This document shows positions 37,050 through 45,231 of a stretch of 64,000 bases of DNA, piece by piece. The notes under the pieces are model-generated. The model saw nothing but the letters and a program-made list of their open reading frames with translations, made no database searches and was not told the DNA's origin. A program made the translations under genes and the position numbers. The stretch's first letter is position 1. Each line of letters opens with the position of its first letter. The DNA is from Brevibacillus gelatini. GTDB taxonomy: Bacteria > Bacillota > Bacilli > Brevibacillales > Brevibacillaceae. Location: NCBI RefSeq assembly GCF_003710935.1, contig NZ_RHHS01000022.1, forward strand, positions 45,548 through 109,547, written 5' to 3'.

Positions 37050-38102
37050 CTATCGCCCCAGCTTCCACGGAAACATCGAAAGCTGTTCGTAGCGCTCTTT
37101 TTGCGGTTCGACAAAATTGGAAAAACCAACGCCTACCAGCCTGACACCCGGCGAGTAATCAAACGCATCGAGCAAATCGTCCAGCAGTTCCTGCCAGTTG
37201 GCTCCGGGGACCGCCTTGCGCTGCTTCGTTCTTTGCGTAAAATCGGTGTACTTGATCTTGAGCGTGATCGTTTGCGGCTCGACTCCTTCCTCGCGAACGT
37301 CTTCCTCGACCTCGCGCAACAGCGAAAGGGCAATCGGCGCGATGGAGTCGCGGTCGTACAAATCAAAGGACAGCGTCGTCTCGCGGCTCGTCGATTTCGG
37401 CGCACGATCCGTCACGATCTCCCGGCTGTCTTCCCCTCTGGCCCGGTCGTACAGGGAACGGCCGAACTTGCCGAACAGCTGTACCACCTCATCCAGCGAA
37501 AGCTGCCAAAAGTCCTCCACCGTCTTGATGCCTTTTCTTGCGAGCAGCTCCTGCGACTTTTTGCCGACACCGTGAAGCGTCCCGATCGGCAGCGGGCGCA
37601 GTACGTCCAATGCCTGCTCGGGCCGGATGATGACAAAGGCGTCCGGCTTTTTCAAATCACTGGCGATCTTGGCGAGCGACATATTATAGGAAAGCCCGAT
37701 GCTGCACGTAAGTCCCGTCTCCTGTTTGATCCGCCGCTTCAGCTCGCGGGCGACCGGCACGGCATTTTCGTAGTCGGATACATCGAGGTACGCCTCGTCG
37801 AGACCGACTGTTTGGTAGCGTGTTGTATAGGAAGCAAAAATTTCTCTGATTTCTGCTGATTTTTCGGCATAGCGGCTGTAGCGGACGGGGAGGTACACCC
37901 CTTGCGGACATTTTTTCCGCGCCAGTGCAATAGGCATGGCAGAGCGCACCCCGTATTTGCGCGCCTCGTAGCTGCACGTCGAGACGACTCCGCGGTTGGC
38001 GGTACCGCCGACAATCACGGGCTTTCCGCGCAATTCGGGCCGATCCAGTTGCTCTACACTGGCGAAAAAAGCGTCAATATCCAGATGAAGAATTTTTTTC
38101 AT
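37050..38102 (-). CDS. dinB: DNA polymerase IV (Y family)
   Basis: This 350-residue translesion polymerase begins MKKILHLDIDAFFASVEQ. Catalytic acidic residues are visible in DIDAFF (D8) and DEAYLDVSD, and the little-finger domain fills the C-terminus. The C-terminal LVGVGFSNFVEP region precedes a QLSMF motif that resembles a beta-clamp binding site. The in-frame sequence upstream of the ATG is not conserved-looking. Confidence 0.95.
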   Translation of the reverse strand: MKKILHLDIDAFFASVEQLDRPELRGKPVIVGGTANRGVVSTCSYEARKYGVRSAMPIALARKKCPQGVYLPVRYSRYAEKSAEIREIFASYTTRYQTVGLDEAYLDVSDYENAVPVARELKRRIKQETGLTCSIGLSYNMSLAKIASDLKKPDAFVIIRPEQALDVLRPLPIGTLHGVGKKSQELLARKGIKTVEDFWQLSLDEVVQLFGKFGRSLYDRARGEDSREIVTDRAPKSTSRETTLSFDLYDRDSIAPIALSLLREVEEDVREEGVEPQTITLKIKYTDFTQRTKQRKAVPGANWQELLDDLLDAFDYSPGVRLVGVGFSNFVEPQKERYEQLSMFPWKLGR

Positions 38103-38249
38103 GACGGACAACCACCAAACATACATTCTCATTTGTATTATCGCTGTTTTGCCCGTTCGGCGCAAGCGGTGGATCGCACCCAGCGGCGCTTTGTGCTTAC
38201 TGCCCGGTTTGGGCGAGCTTAATGGCTTTTTTGGGGGGCGTACGTACAG

Positions 38250-38292
38250 AAAAAACCGCCCTGCTGGCCGCAGGACGGCTGTCTCTTTTTTA
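38250..38292 (-). terminator. Terminator after the C26 hydrolase gene
   Basis: CCGTCCTGC pairs with GCAGGGCGG around a 5-nt loop, followed by a U run on the minus strand. Confidence 0.85.
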
Positions 38293-38313
38293 TGCGCTTG
38301 TGCTTTTTTTCCA

Positions 38314-39048
38314 TTACGATGCTTGCAGCTTCTGCTGCTTTACCCGGGCAATAAATGCCTGGGCGATTTTAAACATTTGGCTGTCGTGCGACCACATCCG
38401 CTCCGGATGCCACTGCACGCCGACAGCAAGCCCGTCGAGACTCTCGATTGCCTCGATCACTCCGTCAGCCGCGCATCCTGTCATCTGAAAACCTGGCGCC
38501 ACGTCTTTGACGGCCTGGTGGTGAGAACTGTTCACCAGCACCTCGTGCTGCCCGAGCGCGTCCGCCAGAAAGCCGGGCTGGAGCGTGACTTTGTGCACGC
38601 CGTATTGGCGGGAGCCTTTTTGCGCGTGCTGGAAGGCTCCCGGAACCTGGCTCGGAATATCCTGAATGAGCGTGCCGCCACACGCTACATTCAAAATCTG
38701 CATTCCCCGGCATATGCCGAGAATCGGCTTTTTCAGCTCCAGCGCCAGCTTGATTACGGCCAGCTCGGCCAGATCCCGTTCGTACTCAATGTTCCCCAAC
38801 CCTTGCAGCGGCTCCTCCCCGTACAAATGCGGGGCAGGATCGTCGCCGCCAGTCAGGATCAGTCCGTCCAGCGATTCGACCATCTCGCGAAACGGCGCTT
38901 CCTGCACGGTCAACAGCGGCAGGATGAACGGAATGCCGCCTGCGCGGGCCACTCCGTCCACATAGCCGGACCCGACATAGAAAAACTGGTCCAGATGGTT
39001 ATTCGGGAAATGCATTTTTGTACACGCGACACCAATAATCGGACGCAC
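38314..39048 (-). CDS. Class I glutamine amidotransferase-like hydrolase (C26, PuuD type)
   Basis: This 244-residue protein has the nucleophile elbow GICRGMQ, the catalytic His/Glu in VQWHPE and the TGGDDPAP motif of the gamma-glutamyl-gamma-aminobutyrate hydrolase family. Members cleave gamma-glutamyl amides. It lies 33 bp after a peptide-binding lipoprotein gene on the same strand, so uptake and cleavage of a gamma-glutamyl peptide is possible. That link is inference. Confidence 0.88.
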   Translation of the reverse strand: MRPIIGVACTKMHFPNNHLDQFFYVGSGYVDGVARAGGIPFILPLLTVQEAPFREMVESLDGLILTGGDDPAPHLYGEEPLQGLGNIEYERDLAELAVIKLALELKKPILGICRGMQILNVACGGTLIQDIPSQVPGAFQHAQKGSRQYGVHKVTLQPGFLADALGQHEVLVNSSHHQAVKDVAPGFQMTGCAADGVIEAIESLDGLAVGVQWHPERMWSHDSQMFKIAQAFIARVKQQKLQAS

Positions 39049-39081
39049 GACAAGTCACTCCCTTCCGGCTTTCTCGTCTCT

Positions 39082-40707
39082 TCACTTGACATTTGACGCG
39101 TATTTGAAGTCGATGAACCCAAGTGCGTCCACGACAACGTCTTTTACGCTGTCCTGCTTCACCCACGCATACGTGAAGTAGTAGATCGGCAGCGCCGGCA
39201 TTTCATCCATGACGATCGCGTCGGCTTTTTTCAAAATTTCCTTGCGTTTTGCCGGGTCGCCTTCTTTGGCAGACTGCGCGAGCAAGTCGAGGAACTCTTT
39301 GTTTTCCCACTTCGACGTGTTCAAACCGCCCTTGAACACTTCGAGGAAGTTGATCGGATCGTTGAAGTCGCCAATCCAGCTCGCGCGGCCAATGGTGAAG
39401 TTGCCTTCCTTCATTTGCTCGCGGTGCACCTTGTTTTCCTTGTTCACCAGCTTGACTTCGATGCCGAACGCTTTGCGCCATTGATCCTGAATGACCGTCG
39501 CAATGCGCTGGTTCACTTCTGTCGTATTGTAGGAAATGGTCAGCTCAGGCAACTCGGTCAGGCCCGCTTCCTTCATGCCTTCTGCCAGAAGCTTCCTCGC
39601 TGTCTCCACGTCGCCGTCCTTGATGTAGCCGTCCGGGTTGAGCGCCATGGTCGGCGGGAGGATGCCGGTCGCCGGCGTGCTCTTGAACGGCACGACGCTT
39701 TCGGCGATCTCCTTGCGATTGACCGCTGTGGCAAACGCCTGGCGAATTTTTTTGTTGTCAAACGGCTTTTGCGTCGTATTGAAAATGTACCAGTACGTGC
39801 CTGCTGTCGCTTGCGTCTGCATTTTTCCGGAATCTTTCAGGGCATCGAGGGCATCCAGCGGCAAATCGCCCAGGGGAGAGCCCGCCCAGTCCAGATCGCC
39901 TTTTTCAAACATGGACAGCTCGGTGTTCGGGTCTTCGATCATGTTGATGGTCAAGGTTGACAGATGAACAGCGTCTTTATCCCAGTAGGTGTCGTTCTTC
40001 GCAAATTCGATCACCGATTTGTGTTCCCATTTTTTCAGGACGAACGGGCCGTTGCCGATGTACGTCTCCGGTTTGGCAGCCCAGTCCTTGTTACCCTCCA
40101 CCACTTTTTTGTTGACCGGGAAATAGGTGACGGATGCCACAAGTTCCGGGAAGAAAGGCGCCGGATTTTCCAGCGTTACGACCAGCGTCCTGTCATCAGT
40201 CGCCTTGACGCCGACATCCTCTGCCTTCGCCTTCCTGGCGTTGAACGCTTCCCCGTTTTTGAGATAGTACAGCTGATACGCATAGCCAGATGCTGTCTCA
40301 GGGTCGAGCACTCTTTTCCAGGCGTATTCAAAGTCATGGGCGGTCACCGGATCGCCGTTCGACCATTTGGTATCGCGCAGATGGAACGTGTACGTCAGGC
40401 CATCGGCGGATACTTCGTACTTTTCGGCGACTGCCTCCTTCAGCTCGCCCTTCTCATTCAGGCGCAAAAGACCATCAAATGCGGCGCGGGCAACAGACAT
40501 CGAAGGAATATCTTCTGCCAGTCCGGGGTCAATGGTGTTTGGCTCGCCTGTGTTCAGGTTGACCTGCATCGTCTGGGGCGCGGTCGTCTGCTCCTGTTGT
40601 GCATTTTGCGGATTTTCCGCAGTGCCATCTTGCGTCGTTCCACAGCCGGCAAACACCAGACTGGTCAGCAAAACCGCGCAAAACGACAGTTTCTTCAGCT
40701 TTTTCAC
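39082..40707 (-). CDS. Peptide-binding lipoprotein (SBP family 5, OppA-like)
   Basis: This 541-residue lipoprotein has the lipobox VFAGC (Cys22), an Asn/Gln/Thr-rich linker and the family 5 fold (GLTYTFHLRDTKWSNGDPVTAHDFEYAWKR). No permease or ATPase gene adjoins it, so it either shares a transporter elsewhere, perhaps the dpp system of this window, or acts as a sensor. The GTG start at 40707 follows GGGGG by 8 nt. It is divergent from the beta-lactamase-like gene. Confidence 0.9.
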   Translation of the reverse strand: MKKLKKLSFCAVLLTSLVFAGCGTTQDGTAENPQNAQQEQTTAPQTMQVNLNTGEPNTIDPGLAEDIPSMSVARAAFDGLLRLNEKGELKEAVAEKYEVSADGLTYTFHLRDTKWSNGDPVTAHDFEYAWKRVLDPETASGYAYQLYYLKNGEAFNARKAKAEDVGVKATDDRTLVVTLENPAPFFPELVASVTYFPVNKKVVEGNKDWAAKPETYIGNGPFVLKKWEHKSVIEFAKNDTYWDKDAVHLSTLTINMIEDPNTELSMFEKGDLDWAGSPLGDLPLDALDALKDSGKMQTQATAGTYWYIFNTTQKPFDNKKIRQAFATAVNRKEIAESVVPFKSTPATGILPPTMALNPDGYIKDGDVETARKLLAEGMKEAGLTELPELTISYNTTEVNQRIATVIQDQWRKAFGIEVKLVNKENKVHREQMKEGNFTIGRASWIGDFNDPINFLEVFKGGLNTSKWENKEFLDLLAQSAKEGDPAKRKEILKKADAIVMDEMPALPIYYFTYAWVKQDSVKDVVVDALGFIDFKYASNVK

Positions 40708-40738
40708 AACAAAACCCCCATCATTGGAATAATCCTGC

Positions 40739-40768
40739 TTGATTGTTCGGAGCATGAATAAATAATAT
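40739..40768 (+). promoter_or_regulatory. Possible promoter of the beta-lactamase-like gene
   Basis: TTGATT, an 18-nt spacer and TAATAT lie about 50 bp upstream of the start. The -10 is a moderate match. Confidence 0.45.
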
Positions 40769-40815
40769 TATCTTGAGAAAATTTTGTCTACACGATAAAA
40801 AAGGAGATGGGTCTT

Positions 40816-41628
40816 ATGTTATCCGGTCTTTTTGCCCCTGTTTCAGAGCTGCTTGAAGCGGCTGGCGGTGAATGGGGAATCTACCTGGAAGATTTGCAGA
40901 CAAACGAAAAACTTGCCGTCAACGAAAATCAGCGCTTCTACGCCGCAAGTGTCATCAAGGTACCGATCATGGCCGCAGTCTTCGCCGAGGTTTTTTCCGG
41001 CAAGCTCGCTCTCGAAGACAAGATCAGGCTGCGCCGGGAAGACCTCGTGGGGGGAGCAGGTGTCCTGCAACACATGACGCCCGGAACGGAATTTACCGTG
41101 TACGACCTTGTCACCTTGATGATTATCCAAAGCGACAACACCGCCACCAACATGCTGATTGACCTCGTTGGAACAGACAGCATTCGCAGCATCATGCAAA
41201 AAACCGGAATGGAAAACAGTTCCTTTTACAACAAGCTGATGATCGTGCCAGCCGAACTGGAAGGCTACAACGAGATTACGGCCGCAGACATCGGCAGCCA
41301 CCTCCGCTACCTGGCGACGGGAAAAATCATCTCCTACGACAGCTGTCTGAAAATGATCGCAATCTTAAAGCAGCAGCAGCATCGCGACCGCTTCCCGTTT
41401 CTTTTGCCTGATCCGGATGGGGAGATCATCGGCATGGTTCCGAAGTGGGAGTATGCGAACAAGACAGGTTCGGTCACAAAAATCACACATGATGTCGGAA
41501 TTTTCTATACAGGACCGCACGCAATCAGCATCTCCCTGCTCAACAAAGGCTTGGAGCAAAAAGATGCTGCCAGCGTTATGGCGCGCATCGGCCGCCTGCT
41601 GTACGATCTGTACGGACCAAAATGGTAA
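40816..41628 (+). CDS. Class A beta-lactamase-like serine hydrolase without signal peptide
   Basis: This 270-residue protein has the serine hydrolase motifs SVIK (S45, K48), SDN (106-108) and KTG (216-218) in class A order. No signal peptide, lipobox or transmembrane segment is visible: translation starts MLSGLFAPVSELLEAAGG. True beta-lactamases act outside the cytoplasm, so the protein may be a cytosolic esterase or amidase or use a non-classical exit. The ATG at 40816 has AAGGAG 9 nt upstream. An ATG at 40807 overlaps that site. Confidence 0.82.
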   Translation: MLSGLFAPVSELLEAAGGEWGIYLEDLQTNEKLAVNENQRFYAASVIKVPIMAAVFAEVFSGKLALEDKIRLRREDLVGGAGVLQHMTPGTEFTVYDLVTLMIIQSDNTATNMLIDLVGTDSIRSIMQKTGMENSSFYNKLMIVPAELEGYNEITAADIGSHLRYLATGKIISYDSCLKMIAILKQQQHRDRFPFLLPDPDGEIIGMVPKWEYANKTGSVTKITHDVGIFYTGPHAISISLLNKGLEQKDAASVMARIGRLLYDLYGPKW

Positions 41629-41644
41629 ATGCGCACGACACACC

Positions 41645-41678
41645 GCTCGCCCGTTTCACCGGACGAGCTTTTCTTTTG
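41645..41678 (+). terminator. Terminator after the beta-lactamase-like gene
   Basis: GCTCG-CCCG pairs with CCGG-A-CGAGC, followed by TTTTCTTTT. Confidence 0.75.
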
Positions 41679-41701
41679 GCTCGCGGTTGTGCTGTCCACG
41701 C

Positions 41702-41747
41702 AAAAAAGCGGGTCTTCCTCTTCGGTGTCGAAAAGGAATGACCCGCT
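41702..41747 (-). terminator. Terminator after the FAD oxidoreductase gene
   Basis: GCGGGTCATTCC pairs with GGAAGACCCGC and ends in six U residues on the minus strand. Confidence 0.85.
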
Positions 41748-41753
41748 CGCTTC

Positions 41754-43052
41754 TTACTTGTCTTTTTCCAAAATCAGATTGGACACTTGCCATGCGCTGG
41801 AGAAGGACAGTTCGGAAAGCTGGCCTTGTCCTTCGCACCAGTCACCCGCAAAGAACAGGTTGCGGTAGTCCGGGAAGAAGGTAGGCATTGGCTTTTGGTT
41901 CATCGTCCATTTGATCTCCTGGACAACGGCACGGGCAGACACGCGCGGAACGACCAGTTTCTCGCGCCAGCCTGGGAAGTGCTTGTCGTACAGATTCTCG
42001 ATCTCCTGCTTGCGAATCTCTGCCGCTTCCTTGTTGCCCACGTCAGCCTGGCGCATGTAGGCTGTCGCCTGCAAAAGCTGTCCGCCTTCTGGCACGCAAG
42101 TACGGTCGTAGTAGGAGATGTCTGTGATGAAAATATTGTTCTGCTTGTCGTAGATGTAGGAGAACGGCACATCAATCCGTTCTTTCAGGCCAATATCGTA
42201 AACCATGACGACTGTCGGCTCGTATTCCGCGTGCTGGGCAACCGCGTGCTCCAGGCGTGTTTCAGCGAATACTTTTACCAATTCTTTCGGTGGGATACAG
42301 CAGACGAACTCATCAGCCGTAAACTCTCCCTCCGGCGTCACCACTCCAACCACGCGATCATTTTCTACGAGAGCCTTCTCTACTTTGGTCTTGAGCATGA
42401 TCGTGCCCTGGTTTGCCTCGATTACGCGAACGAATTCGTTAATCAGCGCCTGCCAGCCGCCGCCGATGTACGAAACAGGCTTGTTCGTGGTGAACAGGCG
42501 GCTGTAGTACGTGAAGAACACGTCAGACGGAATTTTTTCCGGTTCACGCGTAAAGAAGTTGGAGGATGCAAGTGTCAGCATCATGTCTTGCACGTCTTCG
42601 CTGACTTGCTTTTTCTCCATCCACTTCTGAATCGACATGTGCGGATGGCCTTTTTCCACTTTCAGCATCGTTTTCAATATCTCAAACGTAAATAATACTT
42701 TGTCGATTCCTTTTAACAGCTTGGTTTGGAAAAGTCCCTGCACGTTGGAAGGAACAGCAGTCAAATCGTCCCCAATATCGTACTTTGCTTTTGTCGGATT
42801 GAAGTCTTGCCAGTCGATGTTGAGTCCGAGTTCTTTTTCAAACGTTCTCAAAACGGAGCTGTCGCGCGCATAAATGGCGTGAGCTCCAAAGTTGAAGTTG
42901 AATCCTTTGATCTTCAAGGTAACGGCGCGACCACCCAATTGTCCGCGCTCCAGTACCAAAACTTTTTTGCCTTTCGACGACAGGTAGGCGGCACTGGAAA
43001 GACCAGCCAGTCCGGCACCTACAATAACAACGTCATAGTGATTGGTTGTCAT
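41754..43052 (-). CDS. FAD-dependent oxidoreductase, phytoene desaturase/amine oxidase type
   Basis: This 432-residue protein has an N-terminal dinucleotide-binding fold (DVVIVGAGLAGLSSAAYL, then LVLERGQLGGRA) and a C-terminal FAD-binding stretch (LFFAGDWCEGQGQLSELSF). It resembles NAD(P)-binding Rossmann-like amine oxidases and desaturases. The substrate is unknown, and no carotenoid or heme pathway gene lies beside it. The ATG at 43052 has GGGGAG 7 nt upstream. It appears to be a single-gene unit. Confidence 0.85.
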   Translation of the reverse strand: MTTNHYDVVIVGAGLAGLSSAAYLSSKGKKVLVLERGQLGGRAVTLKIKGFNFNFGAHAIYARDSSVLRTFEKELGLNIDWQDFNPTKAKYDIGDDLTAVPSNVQGLFQTKLLKGIDKVLFTFEILKTMLKVEKGHPHMSIQKWMEKKQVSEDVQDMMLTLASSNFFTREPEKIPSDVFFTYYSRLFTTNKPVSYIGGGWQALINEFVRVIEANQGTIMLKTKVEKALVENDRVVGVVTPEGEFTADEFVCCIPPKELVKVFAETRLEHAVAQHAEYEPTVVMVYDIGLKERIDVPFSYIYDKQNNIFITDISYYDRTCVPEGGQLLQATAYMRQADVGNKEAAEIRKQEIENLYDKHFPGWREKLVVPRVSARAVVQEIKWTMNQKPMPTFFPDYRNLFFAGDWCEGQGQLSELSFSSAWQVSNLILEKDK

Positions 43053-43107
43053 ACACAATCTCCCCTACGCACTAGCAATGTTGATTACTTGAGCTAAACA
43101 CTACAAT

Positions 43108-43137
43108 AGAATAATGGATGAGTAAGGTGGAAGTCAA
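43108..43137 (-). promoter_or_regulatory. Sigma-A promoter of the FAD oxidoreductase gene
   Basis: TTGACT (43137-43132), an 18-nt spacer and TATTCT (43113-43108) lie about 55 bp upstream of the start. Confidence 0.6.
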
Positions 43138-43235
43138 CTATTATTGAACTGTGTCTATTTTTATACTAGCAGATGCCATTTTTTACCTGACAGACGTGTG
43201 CTATGATGGGGAAAAAGGCAAAGGAGATGCCCGAG

Positions 43236-43922
43236 ATGGACTGGAATATCCCGATTCCGCCCGAGGAAAAAGAAGCAGGTACGCTCCCCGCCATCTGCGA
43301 AAACAACGAGCCGCTCCTATCTCTCATGCAGTATGCCCCACAACTGGAGGTATATCCGGTCTACTTCAAGGAGGGGCTTGCCGGTGCGATGGCGGACTGT
43401 CTCGTCAGAAGCTCGGTCGCCGACAGGCTGCTGCAAGCGGCCAAGCTGCTTCCTGACGGTCTGCGGCTCGTCGTGCTGGACGGCTATCGTCCGCTGCAGG
43501 TGCAGCAAGCTTTGTACGACCGCTTCAAGCAACAACTGCTCGAACAGGGCTGGACCGAAAGCGAGGAAATGTACGCCGAGCTGCACCGCTTTGTGGCCCG
43601 CCCGACGGCCAATCCGGCAAAACCGCCGCGCCACCTGACCGGAGGGGCTGTCGATTTGACGATTGCAGGTCCTGACGGCTGGCTGGAGATGGGGACCGCT
43701 TTTGACGACTTTTCAGAGCGCGCCTGTACCCGCTATTTCGAGACGCTCGCAGACTTGCGTGAAGCAGACCAGAAAGCACGCGCGAACCGCCGCCTGCTCT
43801 ACCACGTCATGACCCGCGCCGGCTTCACCAACTACGCAGACGAATGGTGGCACTTTGACTACGGCAACCAGGCGTGGGCCGCCCGGACCGGAAGCCCCTG
43901 TGCCCGATACGGCGGCGTGTAG
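43236..43922 (+). CDS. D-Ala-D-Ala dipeptidase, VanX/M15D family
   Basis: This 228-residue zinc peptidase has the VanX-type ligands H and D in HLTGGAVDL and the EWWH motif near the C-terminus (DEWWHFDYG). It has no signal peptide, as for cytoplasmic VanX. It stands alone without vanH, vanA or a two-component system, so a resistance role should not be assumed. Turnover of D-Ala-D-Ala from cell-wall recycling is more likely. The ATG at 43236 has AAGGAG 9 nt upstream. Confidence 0.88.
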   Translation: MDWNIPIPPEEKEAGTLPAICENNEPLLSLMQYAPQLEVYPVYFKEGLAGAMADCLVRSSVADRLLQAAKLLPDGLRLVVLDGYRPLQVQQALYDRFKQQLLEQGWTESEEMYAELHRFVARPTANPAKPPRHLTGGAVDLTIAGPDGWLEMGTAFDDFSERACTRYFETLADLREADQKARANRRLLYHVMTRAGFTNYADEWWHFDYGNQAWAARTGSPCARYGGV

Positions 43923-43940
43923 CCCTGTTCTTTTTTCACG

Positions 43941-43988
43941 CAAAAAAACTCGATCGCGGCCATCCCTCTACAGGAAGCCGCGATCGAG
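43941..43988 (-). terminator. Strong terminator after the CvfC-like gene
   Basis: CTCGATCGCGGC and GCCGCGATCGAG form a perfect 12-bp stem followed by seven U residues on the minus strand. Confidence 0.92.
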
Positions 43989-43992
43989 CAGG

Positions 43993-45123
43993 CTAGTCGT
44001 TCCGTCTTGTCATTTGCTGCCAGACCGTCCCGCTGGCTGCTTCTCCACGTTCGATCCGCTGTACGGCCATCTGCACCTGCAAGCTGACCTCGAACTCGGG
44101 ATCGTTCCGGGCAGCACGCAAGGCGTCCAGCGCTGTCTCGTCGCCCACTTCAAACAGGTAGCGGGCCGCACGCCAGCGCACCAGCTTGTTCTTATCCTTG
44201 AGCGCCTCACACATCGGTCCAATCGCCCGCGGATCGCCCAGATCAGACAGCGTATCGCCTGCCGTGCGTCTCACAGACACGGATTCGTCGCGAAGCGCTT
44301 CGAACAACAGCGGAAACACTTTGTCGCCTCCGACCATCCCCAGATAGACGACAGCAAGCCTGCGAATGGACGGCTTCGGATCGCGCAGCGCTTTTTCCAG
44401 GACAGGCAAATCTTGCTCCGTCGGCTCCATGCGATCCAGCGCTTCATAGCGCTTTTGCCAATCCGGGTCGTCGAGCATGTCGAGTGTGACGACCTTCTTC
44501 TCCCGCTCGGCCACCTGCGGCGTCTCGCCCGGCCCGAGCAGCATCGCCTGCTGGACGAGTTCGTCCACGCGGCTCTGCGGATACGTCGCGTCGATCTCCT
44601 GCGCTACCTCATCGCCGATTTCACGCAAGTCGCCGTAACGGACACCGTGCTCGACCCACTTGCGCTCCATAATCAGGTTCGGGGAAGCAGACCCGGCCTG
44701 CACGGCAGCCTGTCCGAAGCGCTCCGGCAAGGCGGCGCGAATCTGCTCCGTCCCCATCGTCACCTTGACCTGCATCGGGATGCCGCGGAACATCTGGATA
44801 AACACTTGCGCCTCTCCGTAAGCTCCCGCCTGCTCCGCAGTGACAACAGGGATCGCCGTCCCTTTTCCCGCCTGCAAAATTTCCCGCGCCTGTGTCAAAA
44901 TGCGCTGCCAGTCGGCATTCGACCTCCGCTCCAGCGCGAGAAAGTCCGCTGTATGAAAAATCGACGCCACTCCGTCAATCGCCAGCAGCTCCTGCATCAG
45001 TTCCGGCGCTTTTTGCGCTTCTGCTTTTGTATATACATGCTGCACGCCACCTGGCAGAGTCTCGTCCACGTTCAGCTTCATCACGTTGGGACTCGGCGTC
45101 GGTTCGATGGACAACAGTTTCAT
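43993..45123 (-). CDS. CvfC/YpgR-like protein with NifU N-terminal and HEAT-repeat regions
   Basis: This 376-residue protein has an N-terminal Nfu/NifU-N-like domain (SIEPTPSPNVMKLNVDETLPGG, about 5-90), a middle domain and C-terminal HEAT/PBS-type repeats (about 220-365; DPKPSIRRLAVVYLG, DESVSVRRTAGDTLS, DKNKLVRWRAARYLF). The architecture matches the conserved virulence factor C family, B. subtilis YpgR. The NifU scaffold cysteines are absent, so it probably does not hold an iron-sulfur cluster itself. Its function is undetermined. AAAGGAG lies about 9 nt before the ATG. Confidence 0.8.
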   Translation of the reverse strand: MKLLSIEPTPSPNVMKLNVDETLPGGVQHVYTKAEAQKAPELMQELLAIDGVASIFHTADFLALERRSNADWQRILTQAREILQAGKGTAIPVVTAEQAGAYGEAQVFIQMFRGIPMQVKVTMGTEQIRAALPERFGQAAVQAGSASPNLIMERKWVEHGVRYGDLREIGDEVAQEIDATYPQSRVDELVQQAMLLGPGETPQVAEREKKVVTLDMLDDPDWQKRYEALDRMEPTEQDLPVLEKALRDPKPSIRRLAVVYLGMVGGDKVFPLLFEALRDESVSVRRTAGDTLSDLGDPRAIGPMCEALKDKNKLVRWRAARYLFEVGDETALDALRAARNDPEFEVSLQVQMAVQRIERGEAASGTVWQQMTRRND

Positions 45124-45148
45124 GCACTCGTCACTCCTTTTTCCACAA

Positions 45149-45168
45149 TGCTACCTTATATGGTAGCA
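45149..45168 (-). promoter_or_regulatory. Palindrome upstream of the CvfC-like gene
   Basis: TGCTACC-TTATAT-GGTAGCA is a perfect 7+6+7 inverted repeat, 26 bp before the start, with -10-like TATAAG inside it on the minus strand. It could be an operator. It lacks a U run, so it is not a terminator. Confidence 0.45.
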
Positions 45169-45231
45169 CGTTAGCTGCTTCGTTTGCCAACCTGCGAGTG
45201 CGAGAAAAACAGTTTGCCGCCGAACGGCCGC

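Noticed and set aside
40816..41628. Antibiotic resistance beta-lactamase
   Set aside because: The motifs are class A-like but no export signal is present, so resistance cannot be claimed from sequence alone.
43236..43922. Vancomycin resistance cluster
   Set aside because: Only a VanX-type dipeptidase is present; no vanH, vanA or vanRS genes are visible nearby.
43941..43988. CGATCG-rich palindrome as a protein-binding site or repeat element
   Set aside because: The perfect 12-bp stem is followed by a U run exactly after the CvfC-like gene stop, so a terminator explains it.
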